From the NCBI GenBank assembly GCA_017509715.1, contig JAFWOU010000038.1, positions 1 through 54,647 on the forward strand: DNA of 54,647 nt, in the 5' to 3' direction. Numbering within the stretch: the stretch's first letter is position 1; the number at the start of each line of letters is the position of its first letter. Source of the DNA: Paludibacteraceae bacterium. Its GTDB lineage: Bacteria; Bacteroidota; Bacteroidia; Bacteroidales; Paludibacteraceae. This document shows, in pieces, positions 8,640-17,226 of this stretch. The notes below the pieces were generated by a model that had not been told where the DNA came from, did not search any database, and saw nothing but the letters and a program-made list of their open reading frames with translations. The translations under genes were made by a program, and so were the position numbers.

Positions 8640-8670
8640 CAAAATTACAAAAAAAAATCCATATACGCAA
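8640..8670 (-). promoter_or_regulatory. Predicted ddl promoter with extended -33 element
   Basis: Read on the minus strand: TTG (8670-8668) within CGCTTGCGTATATG, 20 bases, then TAATTTTG (8647-8640). The same extended -33 sequence TTGCGTATRT occurs in the promoters at 8953, 24765 and 41969. Confidence 0.8.
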
Positions 8671-8763
8671 GCGCGCACGCGATTTTTTGAAGAAAACAAA
8701 GAAAAAGCAAAGATGAAAACAAAAATTTGCCCCTTATTCACGCACATATCTCAGTTTGTATTA

Positions 8764-8873
8764 TAGTAGGTGATTAGTAGGTGATAAGTAGGTTATTAGT
8801 AGGTGATAAGTAGGTTATAACATGGTCATAAGTGTGTTATAAATATGTTATTAGTACGTAATCAATAGGTGAT
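8764..8873. repeat. Ten copies of an 11-bp tandem repeat
   Basis: Ten gapless 11-mers fill exactly 110 bp. Consensus is NAGTAGGTKAT: TAGTAGGTGAT (units 1, 2, 4), AAGTAGGTTAT (3, 5), then more diverged AACATGGTCAT, AAGTGTGTTAT, AAATATGTTAT, TAGTACGTAAT and CAATAGGTGAT. It sits between two divergent promoters (8640-8670 and 8953-8983) in the 424-bp space between ddl and the methyltransferase gene. One unit per DNA turn would put a repeated protein site on one face of the helix. The rest of this region is AT-rich with no gene visible. Confidence 0.9.
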
Positions 8874-8952
8874 TGGGCAAAGCAAATCATGAGCATGCTA
8901 TACTGTCACTACAATATGTGCCTGGCAAAAATATAAAAAATGACGCGTATAC

Positions 8953-8983
8953 TTGCGTATGTGCGATTTTTTTAGTAATTTTG
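8953..8983 (+). promoter_or_regulatory. Predicted methyltransferase promoter, extended -33
   Basis: TTG at 8953-8955 in ACTTGCGTATGTG, 20 bases, TAATTTTG at 8976-8983. The expected transcription start (about 8989) is only a few bases before the ATG at 8993, so the mRNA would be nearly leaderless. Confidence 0.8.
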
Positions 8984-8992
8984 CAGCGCATT

Positions 8993-9844
8993 ATGACGCT
9001 TAAGCAGCAGCTATATCGTGTGGGGACGTATCTGAGGCACTTGTTTACGTCCTGGAATACGGGTGGAGAAGGGATCCACTCGCCTTACTTGTTCTACCTG
9101 GTCAGGATGCTCATCTACGACCAGAATCGCTACTATTGCTGGTCGGATATAGAGCAGGAGCGACGCCGACTGCTGCGGTCGAGAGAGACGATACGTGTAG
9201 TGGACTACGGTACGGGCGGTAATAGGCAGACGGACAAGCCGATAACCGAAGAACGGTGCCTGCAAGACATCGCTGCCACGAGCCTGGAACAGGCAATGGT
9301 GGGACAGGTGCTGTTTCGGTTGGTTAATTACCTGGGTCACGTGCAGCAGCGGCCGCTACGGATCGTAGAGCTCGGCACCTCGCTCGGCATCACGACGGCC
9401 TATCTGGCTATGGCGGACAGCCGCAACAGTGTGGTCACTTACGAAGGCAGCGACGCCCTGATGTCGCAAGCCAAAGAGGTATGGAAGAGGCTTAAGATAG
9501 AGAACATCAGCACCGTACAGGGCAATATAGACGAGACGCTCCTACGTGCGCCCGCGCGCGATAATATAATAGGTGTAGGCAACGAGGCGCCGATCGACAT
9601 CGCCTACCTGGATGCGAATCATACCTACGAGGCGACGATGCGCTACTATACCTATTTGGCTCGATATGCGCAACCGCACTCGATCTACATCCTGGACGAT
9701 ATCCACCATTCGGAGCAGATGGCCCGAGCATGGCGCGAGATAGGCCAACGCGGGGAAGTGAGCACGACGATGGATTTTTACCACTTCGGACTCGTGTTCT
9801 TCGATCCGCACTACTTGAAACGACATTATACGTTGAGACTATGA
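8993..9844 (+). CDS. Class I SAM-dependent methyltransferase
   Basis: 283 residues. The SAM-binding signature VELGTSLG (125-132) is followed by a strand with acidic end (VVTYEGSDAL), then VQGNIDETL and DIAYLDANHTYEATMRYY, the order expected of a Rossmann-fold O-methyltransferase. The first 90 residues hold a family-specific region (WNTGGEGIHSPYLFYLVRML). The substrate is unknown. I choose the ATG at 8993; the open frame reaches upstream to 8873 but that part lies before the promoter. Its stop overlaps the next start (ATGA). Confidence 0.85.
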   Translation: MTLKQQLYRVGTYLRHLFTSWNTGGEGIHSPYLFYLVRMLIYDQNRYYCWSDIEQERRRLLRSRETIRVVDYGTGGNRQTDKPITEERCLQDIAATSLEQAMVGQVLFRLVNYLGHVQQRPLRIVELGTSLGITTAYLAMADSRNSVVTYEGSDALMSQAKEVWKRLKIENISTVQGNIDETLLRAPARDNIIGVGNEAPIDIAYLDANHTYEATMRYYTYLARYAQPHSIYILDDIHHSEQMARAWREIGQRGEVSTTMDFYHFGLVFFDPHYLKRHYTLRL

Positions 9845-10389
9845 GTATATACACTAAAACAGGCGATCGGGGTCAGACCAGTCTGGCCACCGGTGAGCGG
9901 GTCAGCAAGACCGACCTGAGGCTGGAAGCATACGGCACAGCCGATGAACTGAACTCATGGATAGGACTGCTGCGGGCAGCCCTCGGCTGCGGGACGACCG
10001 ATTTCAGCGCGCAGGATGCGCAGCTGGAGTGGGTGCAGCAGCGGCTGTTCAATATAGGTGCGGCTCTGTCGGGTGCTCCGGGCGAGTGGATCAGCCCGGA
10101 TGATGTGCACGAAGTGGAGCAATGGATCGACCGCTTGCTGGAGGAGGCGCCGCTGGTGCGAGCCTTTGTGTTGCCGGCCGGCGGTGAACAGGTAGCCCGG
10201 GCGCATGTATGCCGCACCGTGACGCGCAGACTGGAGCGGAGGATACTGGCTCTGGAGGAAGCGGACGGGATGATCGTACAATATGTCAATCGACTGAGCG
10301 ATTATCTGTTCGTTTTGGCAGGATATTTTGCTCGAAAAGGGGGCGAAAATCCTCAAATTTGGGAAAAAACAGCAAAATGTAAAAATTGA
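9841..10389 (+). CDS. Cob(I)alamin adenosyltransferase, PduO type
   Basis: Transfers the adenosyl group of ATP to cob(I)alamin to make adenosylcobalamin, the cofactor of methylmalonyl-CoA mutase and similar enzymes. The 182-residue protein has the N-terminal ATP-binding stretch TKTGDRGQTSL, the DLRLEAYGTADELNSWIG motif and the C-terminal VTRRLERRILAL and NRLSDYLFVLAGYFA helices, all diagnostic for PduO-type enzymes, which work as trimers. The ATG overlaps the methyltransferase stop by four bases, so both are one transcription unit. The last residues (ENPQIWEKTAKCKN) are not conserved. Confidence 0.93.
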   Translation: MSIYTKTGDRGQTSLATGERVSKTDLRLEAYGTADELNSWIGLLRAALGCGTTDFSAQDAQLEWVQQRLFNIGAALSGAPGEWISPDDVHEVEQWIDRLLEEAPLVRAFVLPAGGEQVARAHVCRTVTRRLERRILALEEADGMIVQYVNRLSDYLFVLAGYFARKGGENPQIWEKTAKCKN

Positions 10390-10447
10390 AAATGATAACT
10401 CGATTTGGCAAAAAATGCAGAAAAAATGAAAAAAGTTGCAAAAAAAT

Positions 10448-10478
10448 TTGCTCAATTCGAAACTTTTTACTACTTTTG
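10448..10478 (+). promoter_or_regulatory. Predicted promoter of the DUF2795 gene
   Basis: TTG at 10448-10450, 20 bases, TACTTTTG at 10471-10478; a good match to the Bacteroidota consensus. It may also serve the T9SS cluster downstream, since no second strong promoter is seen before 10883. Confidence 0.75.
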
Positions 10479-10493
10479 CACGATAATTTCGAT

Positions 10494-10519
10494 AAAAAGC
10501 GTCCGTTAGCGGGCTTTTT
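10494..10519 (+). terminator. Hairpin with T-tract in the DUF2795 leader
   Basis: AAAAAGC, GT bulge, CCG, TTAG loop, CGG, GCTTTTT. This is an intrinsic-terminator-like hairpin, yet it lies about 10 nt downstream of a promoter start (near 10485) and 80 nt before the ATG at 10602. It could be the terminator of the adenosyltransferase transcript, a leader attenuator, or the 5' part of a small RNA. Confidence 0.6.
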
Positions 10520-10601
10520 GTCGTGTGCTCGCGGCTATTTGCTGCGGTGTAACTAATTGATAATGAACGAATAAAACGGGCGTATTGGCCCTTAGAAAAC
10601 T

Positions 10602-10823
10602 ATGTATTGGACGCTGGAATTAGCTTCGAAGATTGAGGACGCTCCTTGGCCTGCAACGAAAGATGAGCTTTTGGACTACGCAAATCGTATTGGTGCTCCG
10701 ATGGAAGTGATCGAAAATTTGCAAGAACTGGAGGACGAAGACGAAATATACGAAAGCATAGAAGATATTTGGCCGGACTATCCGGACCGCGACGATTTCT
10801 TCTTCAACGAAGAGGAATATTAA
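10602..10823 (+). CDS. DUF2795 small acidic protein
   Basis: 73 residues, strongly acidic, starting MYWTLELASKIEDAPWPATK and ending in an Asp/Glu/Phe-rich tail (DIWPDYPDRDDFFFNEEEY). The N-terminal helix and APWPATKDEL segment match the DUF2795 family, which is common in Bacteroidota. No function is known to me; the charge suggests a protein partner or a role as an assembly or regulatory factor. It has its own promoter and lies directly before the T9SS genes, though nothing shows that it belongs to that system. Confidence 0.85.
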   Translation: MYWTLELASKIEDAPWPATKDELLDYANRIGAPMEVIENLQELEDEDEIYESIEDIWPDYPDRDDFFFNEEEY

Positions 10824-10827
10824 AAGA

Positions 10828-10855
10828 GTCGACAGTCAATAGTTGATCGTCGATA
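10828..10855. repeat. Four diverged heptamers before porP/sprF
   Basis: GTCGACA, GTCAATA, GTTGATC and GTCGATA in direct succession between the DUF2795 stop and the GTG start at 10883. Confidence 0.7.
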
Positions 10856-10882
10856 GAAATAGAAAAAATTGAAAATTGATTT

Positions 10883-11833
10883 GTGAAGCGATATATTGTT
10901 CTACTGATTGGTCTGATGGCCGTGGCCGCTGCGCATGCGCAGTTCGATCCACAAATGGGGCAGTATATGTATTTGCAAAATGCCTATAATCCTGCAGCGG
11001 CGGGAGACGGAGACTTGATGCGCGTAGCGGGTATGCACCGCATGCAATTTGTGGACATCACGAACGCGCCCATGACCACTTGGTTCAGTTTTAGCAGTCC
11101 GTTTCTTATAGGTAAGACACGACATGGTGCAGGAATCCGGTTTATGAACGATCGGTTCGGTCTATACACCAATCAGGCGCTCTACGTGCAGTATGCCTAT
11201 CGTCAAAAGGTTGGCAAAGGGTACTTGAGCGTCGGTATAGACCTGGGTTTCGTAAACGTAGGATTCAAAGGAGATAGTGTGAACCTGAGCCGGATGGGCG
11301 ATGAGTATCACGATGCCAACGACCCGGCGATACCGACGGGTAGCAAGTCGGGCATGAAGTTCGACATGGCGGCAGGCATCTACTACTCGGCGCCGAACTG
11401 GTGGGTAAGCGGTAGCTACAGCCACTTGACGCGACCGGTGATAGACTGGGACGACCAGTCGGACGTGACGCTGGTAGGTACGATGTACCTGGCAGGCGGA
11501 TACAGCCACCGGTTGAAGAACCACCGCGACTGGCAGCTGATGCCCTCGGCGATCGTGATGAGCGACTTCCGCTCGTGGGACGTCAACCTGACGATGCTAT
11601 GCGAGTATCGGGACCGCTATCGCTGGGGACTGGGTTATCGGATCATGGGTAGCGTGAATATCCTGCTGGGCATGGACATCATCTCCGGCCTGCAGATAGG
11701 CTACACCTGCGAACTGCCCACCAACCGACTGATGCTGGAGAGCTACGGATCGCACGAGCTCTACCTGGCATACGGATTCGACATCCTTCGCCCGCGTCGG
11801 AACAACAAATACAAAAGCGTACGATACTTATAA
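10883..11833 (+). CDS. PorP/SprF-family T9SS outer-membrane protein
   Basis: 316 residues with signal peptide MKRYIVLLIGLMAVAAAHAQ. The mature protein is a beta-barrel of the PorP/SprF family: QYMYLQNAYNPAAAGDGDLM near the start is the family hallmark, followed by alternating hydrophobic strands and a short basic end (RPRRNNKYKSVRYL). In Porphyromonas and Flavobacterium these proteins link the type IX secretion machinery to its ring in the outer membrane. Start is GTG at 10883, directly before the signal peptide. It is the first gene of the canonical order P-K-L-M-N seen here. Confidence 0.93.
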   Translation: MKRYIVLLIGLMAVAAAHAQFDPQMGQYMYLQNAYNPAAAGDGDLMRVAGMHRMQFVDITNAPMTTWFSFSSPFLIGKTRHGAGIRFMNDRFGLYTNQALYVQYAYRQKVGKGYLSVGIDLGFVNVGFKGDSVNLSRMGDEYHDANDPAIPTGSKSGMKFDMAAGIYYSAPNWWVSGSYSHLTRPVIDWDDQSDVTLVGTMYLAGGYSHRLKNHRDWQLMPSAIVMSDFRSWDVNLTMLCEYRDRYRWGLGYRIMGSVNILLGMDIISGLQIGYTCELPTNRLMLESYGSHELYLAYGFDILRPRRNNKYKSVRYL

Positions 11834-11877
11834 CAGAGTATAAGACAATATAGATTGAAAATATCAAATTTGGTAAT

Positions 11878-13257
11878 ATGAAACTGACAAAGATTCTGCC
11901 ATTAGCTGCATTGCTGCTTGCATTTGTAGCATGTAACAAACCCGCCGGTGAGTTGGTGGGTGCAGGCACTTCGGGTAACTTCAAGGAAGCCAACCCCTAT
12001 GGAATGATCTTTATTAAGAGGGGATCGTTTATGATGGGCGCCAATACCCAGTCGGCTATCTTCGGACAAGAGGATAACCCCGTGATGGCTACCGTAGAGG
12101 CTTTCTGGATGGACGAGACCGAGATCACCAACGACGAGTACAAGCAATTCGTCAACTGGGTGCGTGACTCGATCGCTATGCGTCGCATCATCATGAAGGA
12201 AGTAGAGGGATACTCCTTCCGTCCGAAGAACGTACCTGAGGATGAGGATATCCCGCTCGAGAAGATGCCGATCGACTGGAGCAAGGCCAAGAAAATTCCT
12301 TGGAACAACTGGAAGATGGTGGAGGACGATGACGTCAAGGACGCCATGGCCACCATGTTCTACAGCGACGGTACGCTCAAGACCAACTTCCTGCACTATC
12401 GCTACTCGTGGGTGAACTACGACGAGGCCATCCTGCAACGCAACAAGTTTGACGTAGCTACCAGCCGTTACCCGGCCGGTGCAAGCGTACGCGTGGATAC
12501 CTCGTGGGTGAACGAGGAAGATGGCGGTATCTACGACTCTACCATCATTCGTCCGTTGCGCGAGCCGAAGGACCTGATTACCAGCAAGATCATCTGTGTA
12601 TATCCGGATACGCTGGTATGGATACGCGACTTCCAGTACTCGTTCAACGACCCGATGATGCATAAGTACTTCTCGCATCCGGGTTATGCCGACTACCCTG
12701 TAGTAGGTATCACCTGGGAGCAGGCACACGCTTTCTGCGACTGGCGTACCAAGTTCTTCAACGCTCACGACCGCTATGGTGCACAAGACTATCGTCTGCC
12801 GACCGAGGCACAGTGGGAGTATGCAGCACGTGGTGGCCGCAAGATGGCTATGTATCCGTGGGGCGGCAACTATGCCCGCGATGCCAAGGGTTGCTTCTTT
12901 GCTAACTTCAAGCCTTATCGCGGCGGTTACAACGACGATACGGGAACGACGACGATGAAGGTGGCTCAGTTCCGTCCGAACGACTTCGGTCTGTTCGACA
13001 TGGGCGGTAACGTAGCAGAGTGGACTTGCTCGGCATACCAGAACTCGGCCAACACAACCGTTCACGACCTGAACCCGGATTTCGAGTACATGGCTCGCAA
13101 GAACGACCCGGACAACATGAAGCGTAAGGTAGTGAAGGGCGGTAGCTGGAAGGATATCAGTTACTACATGCAGTGCGGTGTACGTACGTATGAGTATCAG
13201 TACGAGAGCCGTCCGTATATCGGTTTCCGTTGCGTTCGTGCTTACATCGGCGACTAA
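11878..13257 (+). CDS. gldK: T9SS ring lipoprotein GldK/PorK
   Basis: 459 residues. Lipoprotein signal ending LLLAFVACNK; the body is a formylglycine-generating-enzyme-like (SUMF1) fold, with NPYGMIFIKRGSFMMGANTQ, FWMDETEITNDEYKQFVNWV, the YPVVGITWEQAHAFCDW block, LPTEAQWEYAARGG and a C-terminal GGSWKD and IGFRCVRAY. In T9SS this fold is structural: GldK and GldN form the large periplasmic ring under the outer membrane. Long inserts between the first and second block (residues about 90-270) are typical for GldK. It lies 44 bases after PorP/SprF and is followed by gldL, gldM, gldN. Confidence 0.95.
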   Translation: MKLTKILPLAALLLAFVACNKPAGELVGAGTSGNFKEANPYGMIFIKRGSFMMGANTQSAIFGQEDNPVMATVEAFWMDETEITNDEYKQFVNWVRDSIAMRRIIMKEVEGYSFRPKNVPEDEDIPLEKMPIDWSKAKKIPWNNWKMVEDDDVKDAMATMFYSDGTLKTNFLHYRYSWVNYDEAILQRNKFDVATSRYPAGASVRVDTSWVNEEDGGIYDSTIIRPLREPKDLITSKIICVYPDTLVWIRDFQYSFNDPMMHKYFSHPGYADYPVVGITWEQAHAFCDWRTKFFNAHDRYGAQDYRLPTEAQWEYAARGGRKMAMYPWGGNYARDAKGCFFANFKPYRGGYNDDTGTTTMKVAQFRPNDFGLFDMGGNVAEWTCSAYQNSANTTVHDLNPDFEYMARKNDPDNMKRKVVKGGSWKDISYYMQCGVRTYEYQYESRPYIGFRCVRAYIGD

Positions 13258-13332
13258 TGCAACATTACCAAATTTTTACTAAGAAAACAAAATAAAATCA
13301 AACAAATAATTTAAAAAAAATCTCTTTGAGTT

Positions 13333-14289
13333 ATGGCAACTAACGAAAAACAAAGCGGTTTCATGCGCTGGTATGAATCCTATCAAGGAAAAACAGTAGT
13401 AAATACAGTGTATTCTGTAGGTGCTTCGGTCGTTATTATCGGTGCGTTGTTTAAGATCCTTCACTGGCCGGGTGCCAGCTATGTGCTGATGGCCGGTATG
13501 TTTACCGAGGCCTTCCTGTTCGTGATCGGTGTATTCGAGAAGCCGCATCCTGAGTTCCACTGGGAGAACGTCTTCCCGCAGTTGTTGGCATACGGCGCTA
13601 AGCCGGAACTGCTCGAAGAGAAAGCCGACCAACCTCGTCCTACCCTGTTGGCTGCCGGCGTAGAGGGCAAGGCTGCTATGCCGATGGGCGGTATCGCCGC
13701 TCCTATCGCTGCCGCTCCCGCTCCCGCTGCTGCAGGTCCTAACGTTCCGGCTATCTCTGACGAAGAGGCTAAGACCTTCAAGCAGAGCATCCAGGAACTG
13801 GCTAAGACCGCTAAGCAACTGGCCGGTGCCGGTGAGGCTGCCGAGAAACTGACCGCCAGCTACGGTGCTGCAGACGCCAGCATCCAGGGCTTGACCCAGA
13901 ATGCACAGGTTTGCCAGCAGAACATGGCTGTAGTAGGTACGAGCCTCCAGAATATGGCCGTTTCGGCACAGAACCAGCAGCAGAGCTTCGACGCCGTAGG
14001 CGCATCGCTCCAGCAGGTGGCTCAGACCGCACAGGTTTATCAGCAGGGTATCGAGGCCGTTGGTGCTAAGATCGGTTCGCTCAACTCGCTCTACGAACTG
14101 CAGATTAACAACATGCAGGCTCAGAACCAAGTATCGGCCGCACTGGCAAAAGATTTACAAACTCTCCAGGCTAACACCACCGCTGCCGCTAAGAGCAGCG
14201 AGGCTTACAGCGCTGGTGCTCAGCAATTGGCACAGCAGGTAGCCAGCCTGAACCAAGTATATGGAAACATGCTCAATGCCCTTGCATAA
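13333..14289 (+). CDS. gldL: T9SS motor protein GldL/PorL
   Basis: 318 residues. Two transmembrane helices (about 24-42 and 47-68) contain the conserved segment GALFKILHWPGASYVLMAGM and a Glu in the second helix (TEAF), the residue implicated in proton use by the GldL-GldM motor. A Pro/Ala-rich linker (about 117-137) leads to a long cytoplasmic coiled coil of Gln/Ala heptads (NAQVCQQNMAVVGTSLQNMA and similar). Five GldL and two GldM subunits form the inner-membrane rotary motor in studied species. The gene lies 75 bases after gldK. Confidence 0.95.
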   Translation: MATNEKQSGFMRWYESYQGKTVVNTVYSVGASVVIIGALFKILHWPGASYVLMAGMFTEAFLFVIGVFEKPHPEFHWENVFPQLLAYGAKPELLEEKADQPRPTLLAAGVEGKAAMPMGGIAAPIAAAPAPAAAGPNVPAISDEEAKTFKQSIQELAKTAKQLAGAGEAAEKLTASYGAADASIQGLTQNAQVCQQNMAVVGTSLQNMAVSAQNQQQSFDAVGASLQQVAQTAQVYQQGIEAVGAKIGSLNSLYELQINNMQAQNQVSAALAKDLQTLQANTTAAAKSSEAYSAGAQQLAQQVASLNQVYGNMLNALA

Positions 14290-14345
14290 CTCCATATAAG
14301 TCAGAACGTTTTGTAAAATCATTAACTTAAGAAAACCGACTTAGT

Positions 14346-15977
14346 ATGGGTGGAGCAAAAAACTGTCCGGAAACCCCGAGACAAAAAATGATAGGTATGA
14401 TGTACCTCGTGCTCACTGCCATGTTGGCATTGAACGTGAGTACAGATATCTTGAACGGTTTTACCGTGGTGGACAACAGTCTGCATGCTTCTATCGACGG
14501 TAACGACAACCGAAACGGCAACTTCTACTACCGCTTCTGGAAGTCGAGCAAGCGAGAGGAAGTGAAGGTAGGACCGTGGTACAAGAAATCGCAAGAACTG
14601 AAAGGCAAAGCCGACGAGGCATTCAACTTCGTACAGAACTTCAAGGAGCAGATCGTACGTTACTCGGATGGCGATGCAGCAGTTGACAAGCGTATTGAGA
14701 AGAACAAAGACGTAGAGGGTTATGACCCGACACGCTATCTGGAGAGCAAGGACAACCGTGACGCCGCACCCCGTTATGCGATCGATGAGGAGCATGGTGC
14801 CGAACTCAAACAGGTGCTCTCTGACTACCTGGCTTACCTCTGCCAGTTGACCGATACCGGTGAGTATGGTCAGCAACGCCGCGACGAGCTGAAGATGATC
14901 TTCAATACCGATGATGTATACATGGAGACTGAGAAACGCGAGATGCCTTGGGAAGTAGCTATGTTCTACGACATGCCTTCCGCTGCTGCTGTTACGCTGC
15001 TCTCTAAGATCCAGAATGATATCCGCGCTACGGAGGGTCAGATGATCCAGTATCTGTACGACCGTACGGATGCCAACGATATCACCGTCAACCGTATGTC
15101 AGCTTACGTGATTCCGAGGTCGGAGCGCGTAGCCGTAGGCGATCGCTACGAGGCACAACTGCTTCTGGCCGGTGTGGATACCCTGCAGCAACCGGAGTAC
15201 TACGTCAACGGTCAGAAAATCGGCAACGACGGTATGTATACCTTCACGGCTGCCGGCGTAGGTGAGCATACCTACTCGGGTGTGATCAAGTATCGTAACA
15301 ATGCCGGCGAACCCGTAGAGGCACACTTCTCGCAGCGCTATATCGTAGAGGAAGGCCTGAAGATGCCTGATAAGCAGGATAAACTGTCGCCCAACGTGGC
15401 TATTACCAACCGCGACCTGACCGTTGTATACCAGGGCTACGGCCATACCTTCATGGTCACCTCGACCACGATCCCGGCTGCTAACCTGAACGTATCGGCT
15501 CAGGGAGCATCGGTTAGCAAGATATCCCCGGGTCTGTTCCGCATCCAGGCTACCGCCTCTCCCGGACATGACGTGACGATCAACGTTACCGGTTCGTACC
15601 AAGGTAAGACCGTCAGCCTCGGAAGCGAGAAATTCCGCGTAAAACGACTGCCGAAGCCTATGCCTTCGCTGTCGGTGGGCGGACGTGAGTTCACAGGTGG
15701 TAAGATAGCTCGTGGTCAACTGCTCAACCAGGGTGCTACCGTGGTAGCCAGCTATGGTGAGGACGCTCTTATCAAGGCCGACTTTACCGTACAGAGCTTC
15801 CAGATCTACGCACAGGGTAAGTACCTGCAGTCGAACGGACCGCACTATTCCGGCGAACAGCTCGCGCTGCTCAAGACCCTGTCGATGGGTACGCCTGTCA
15901 TGTTCCTCGGTATCAAGGCAAAAGGCCCCGGTGGTGTGATCCTCGACCTGCGCCCGATATCGTTTGTGCTGAACTAA
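14346..15977 (+). CDS. gldM: T9SS motor protein GldM/PorM
   Basis: 543 residues. It starts MGGAKNCPETPRQKMIGMMY, running into a single transmembrane helix (about 15-33, LVLTAMLALNVS) that crosses the inner membrane through the GldL ring. The periplasmic part consists of several beta-sandwich domains (AVGDRYEAQLLLAGVD, PNVAITNRDLTVVYQGYGHT, VKRLPKPMPSLSVGGREFTG) that span the periplasm and reach the GldK-GldN ring. Length is that of normal GldM. Start ATG at 14346, 56 bases after gldL. Confidence 0.95.
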   Translation: MGGAKNCPETPRQKMIGMMYLVLTAMLALNVSTDILNGFTVVDNSLHASIDGNDNRNGNFYYRFWKSSKREEVKVGPWYKKSQELKGKADEAFNFVQNFKEQIVRYSDGDAAVDKRIEKNKDVEGYDPTRYLESKDNRDAAPRYAIDEEHGAELKQVLSDYLAYLCQLTDTGEYGQQRRDELKMIFNTDDVYMETEKREMPWEVAMFYDMPSAAAVTLLSKIQNDIRATEGQMIQYLYDRTDANDITVNRMSAYVIPRSERVAVGDRYEAQLLLAGVDTLQQPEYYVNGQKIGNDGMYTFTAAGVGEHTYSGVIKYRNNAGEPVEAHFSQRYIVEEGLKMPDKQDKLSPNVAITNRDLTVVYQGYGHTFMVTSTTIPAANLNVSAQGASVSKISPGLFRIQATASPGHDVTINVTGSYQGKTVSLGSEKFRVKRLPKPMPSLSVGGREFTGGKIARGQLLNQGATVVASYGEDALIKADFTVQSFQIYAQGKYLQSNGPHYSGEQLALLKTLSMGTPVMFLGIKAKGPGGVILDLRPISFVLN

Positions 15978-15992
15978 TTAAATATCAAGTAT

Positions 15993-17156
15993 ATGAAAAA
16001 ACTGTGTATTATTGCGTGTCTTTCACTCGGCCTCTCGGTGGCTACCTACGCACAGCACCCCGTCAACTCGTTCTTCGATGACCTGGGTACGGCGAATATC
16101 CATACCGAGGACTTGGTGACTTGTCTCGACGCTAATGGTCATTTCCGCAACGATACGATCGTCAAGACCTTCCACCGTCTGGATGACGTGGTATGGGCTA
16201 AGTATGTCTATAGCATCATCGACTTGCGTTATCGTCAGAACTACCAGTTGTACTTCCCGACCAATATCACGGATACGGACTATCGTAACTTGTTCAAAGT
16301 GATGGTAGATGCTATCTCTGAGGGACTGCCGGTGTACGACAAAGTGATTGGTACGCAGACTGTGAAGCCGCTCAAGCCCGACTTTACCAAGCCGCGCTCC
16401 AAACGCGACGTAGTAACGGTATTCCTGCCGGATCCTACTACGGTGATGACACCCGACGGCGAACTGCCCGAGTGCTTCTCCAATCCGACCTGTACCGACT
16501 ACTCGATCTTCCAATATGACTCGATCAACGATGCGCTCACCTTCCAGAGCTACTTCTACGAGAACTTTGCGAAGAATATGTACAAGTACCTGATCCAGGA
16601 GATCGTGTTCTTCGACAAGCACACCTCGCGTCTGCACCGTAAGATCCTGGCTATCGCTCCGCTCCACCCGAGTAAGTTCCCGCCTCAACTGGTTAAGGAC
16701 TGGGCGAATGCCGGCATGGCTGAAGAGGAAGTGGCTGAGGAGACGATTGGTGAGGACGTACTGGCTGCACTGCCCGGAATGGAGGAGAACCTGGACGAAT
16801 ATCCCGAAGAGGCTGCCCCCGTTTCGACGGCTATGCCCAGCAGCGGAAGCCAGGTGATGAACGCACTCTATGAGTCCGTACTGTTCTGGATCCCGTTCGA
16901 CGCTCTCCGCCCCTATCTGGCAAATCAGTATATCATACCGATGCAGAACGAGGTGAAGCGCGTGACCTTCGATGAGTTCTTCCAGAAGCACCTCTACGCT
17001 TCGTATATCGTCGGCGACGGAAATATGTACAACAAGAATATTCTTGATTTCCAGACCCGCCAAGGTCAAGACATGACCGAAGAAGAGGTGAAGAAAGAGC
17101 AGAAACGCATCCAAACCGAGATGCTCAATTTCGAACAAGACCTTTGGGAGTATTAA
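15993..17156 (+). CDS. gldN: T9SS ring protein GldN/PorN
   Basis: 387 residues with signal peptide MKKLCIIACLSLGLSVATYA. The mature part holds GldN-family segments: YVYSIIDLRYRQNYQLYFPT, LFKVMVDAISEGLPVYD, EIVFFDKHTSRLHRKILAIAP and YIVGDGNMYNKNILDFQTRQ. GldN forms the ring complex with GldK and contacts GldM. An acidic, Pro/Ala-rich insert (residues about 245-285, MAEEEVAEETIGEDVLAA and following) is likely flexible and species-specific. It is the last gene of the cluster, 15 bases after gldM, and is followed by a strong terminator. Confidence 0.94.
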   Translation: MKKLCIIACLSLGLSVATYAQHPVNSFFDDLGTANIHTEDLVTCLDANGHFRNDTIVKTFHRLDDVVWAKYVYSIIDLRYRQNYQLYFPTNITDTDYRNLFKVMVDAISEGLPVYDKVIGTQTVKPLKPDFTKPRSKRDVVTVFLPDPTTVMTPDGELPECFSNPTCTDYSIFQYDSINDALTFQSYFYENFAKNMYKYLIQEIVFFDKHTSRLHRKILAIAPLHPSKFPPQLVKDWANAGMAEEEVAEETIGEDVLAALPGMEENLDEYPEEAAPVSTAMPSSGSQVMNALYESVLFWIPFDALRPYLANQYIIPMQNEVKRVTFDEFFQKHLYASYIVGDGNMYNKNILDFQTRQGQDMTEEEVKKEQKRIQTEMLNFEQDLWEY

Positions 17157-17169
17157 TCATACAACCTTG

Positions 17170-17203
17170 AAAAGGGGGTAGGTTGGTTGACCTACCCCTT
17201 TTT
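17170..17203 (+). terminator. Intrinsic terminator after the T9SS cluster
   Basis: AAAAGGGGGTAGGT pairs with ACCTACCCCTTTTT around TGGTTG, with one bulged G. It lies 13 bases after the gldN stop and marks the end of the cluster. Confidence 0.92.
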
Positions 17204-17226
17204 AGCCAATTTATACTGTTTATAAC

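Noticed and set aside
8764..8873. Chromosomal replication origin with DnaA boxes
   Set aside because: The complementary unit reads ATMACCTACTN, not TTATCCACA; no dnaA, dnaN or rpmH gene is near, and there is no evidence of a strand-skew switch that I can compute.
8873..8992. N-terminal 40-residue extension of the methyltransferase
   Set aside because: The stretch lies upstream of the mapped -33/-7 motif, is AT-rich and has no protein-like pattern.
15099..15845. Long open frame antisense to gldM (and similar ones opposite gldK, gldN, ftsX, preA)
   Set aside because: These are complement frames of GC-rich genes; the sense frames encode recognised proteins, and the antisense peptides have no motif or ribosome-binding context.
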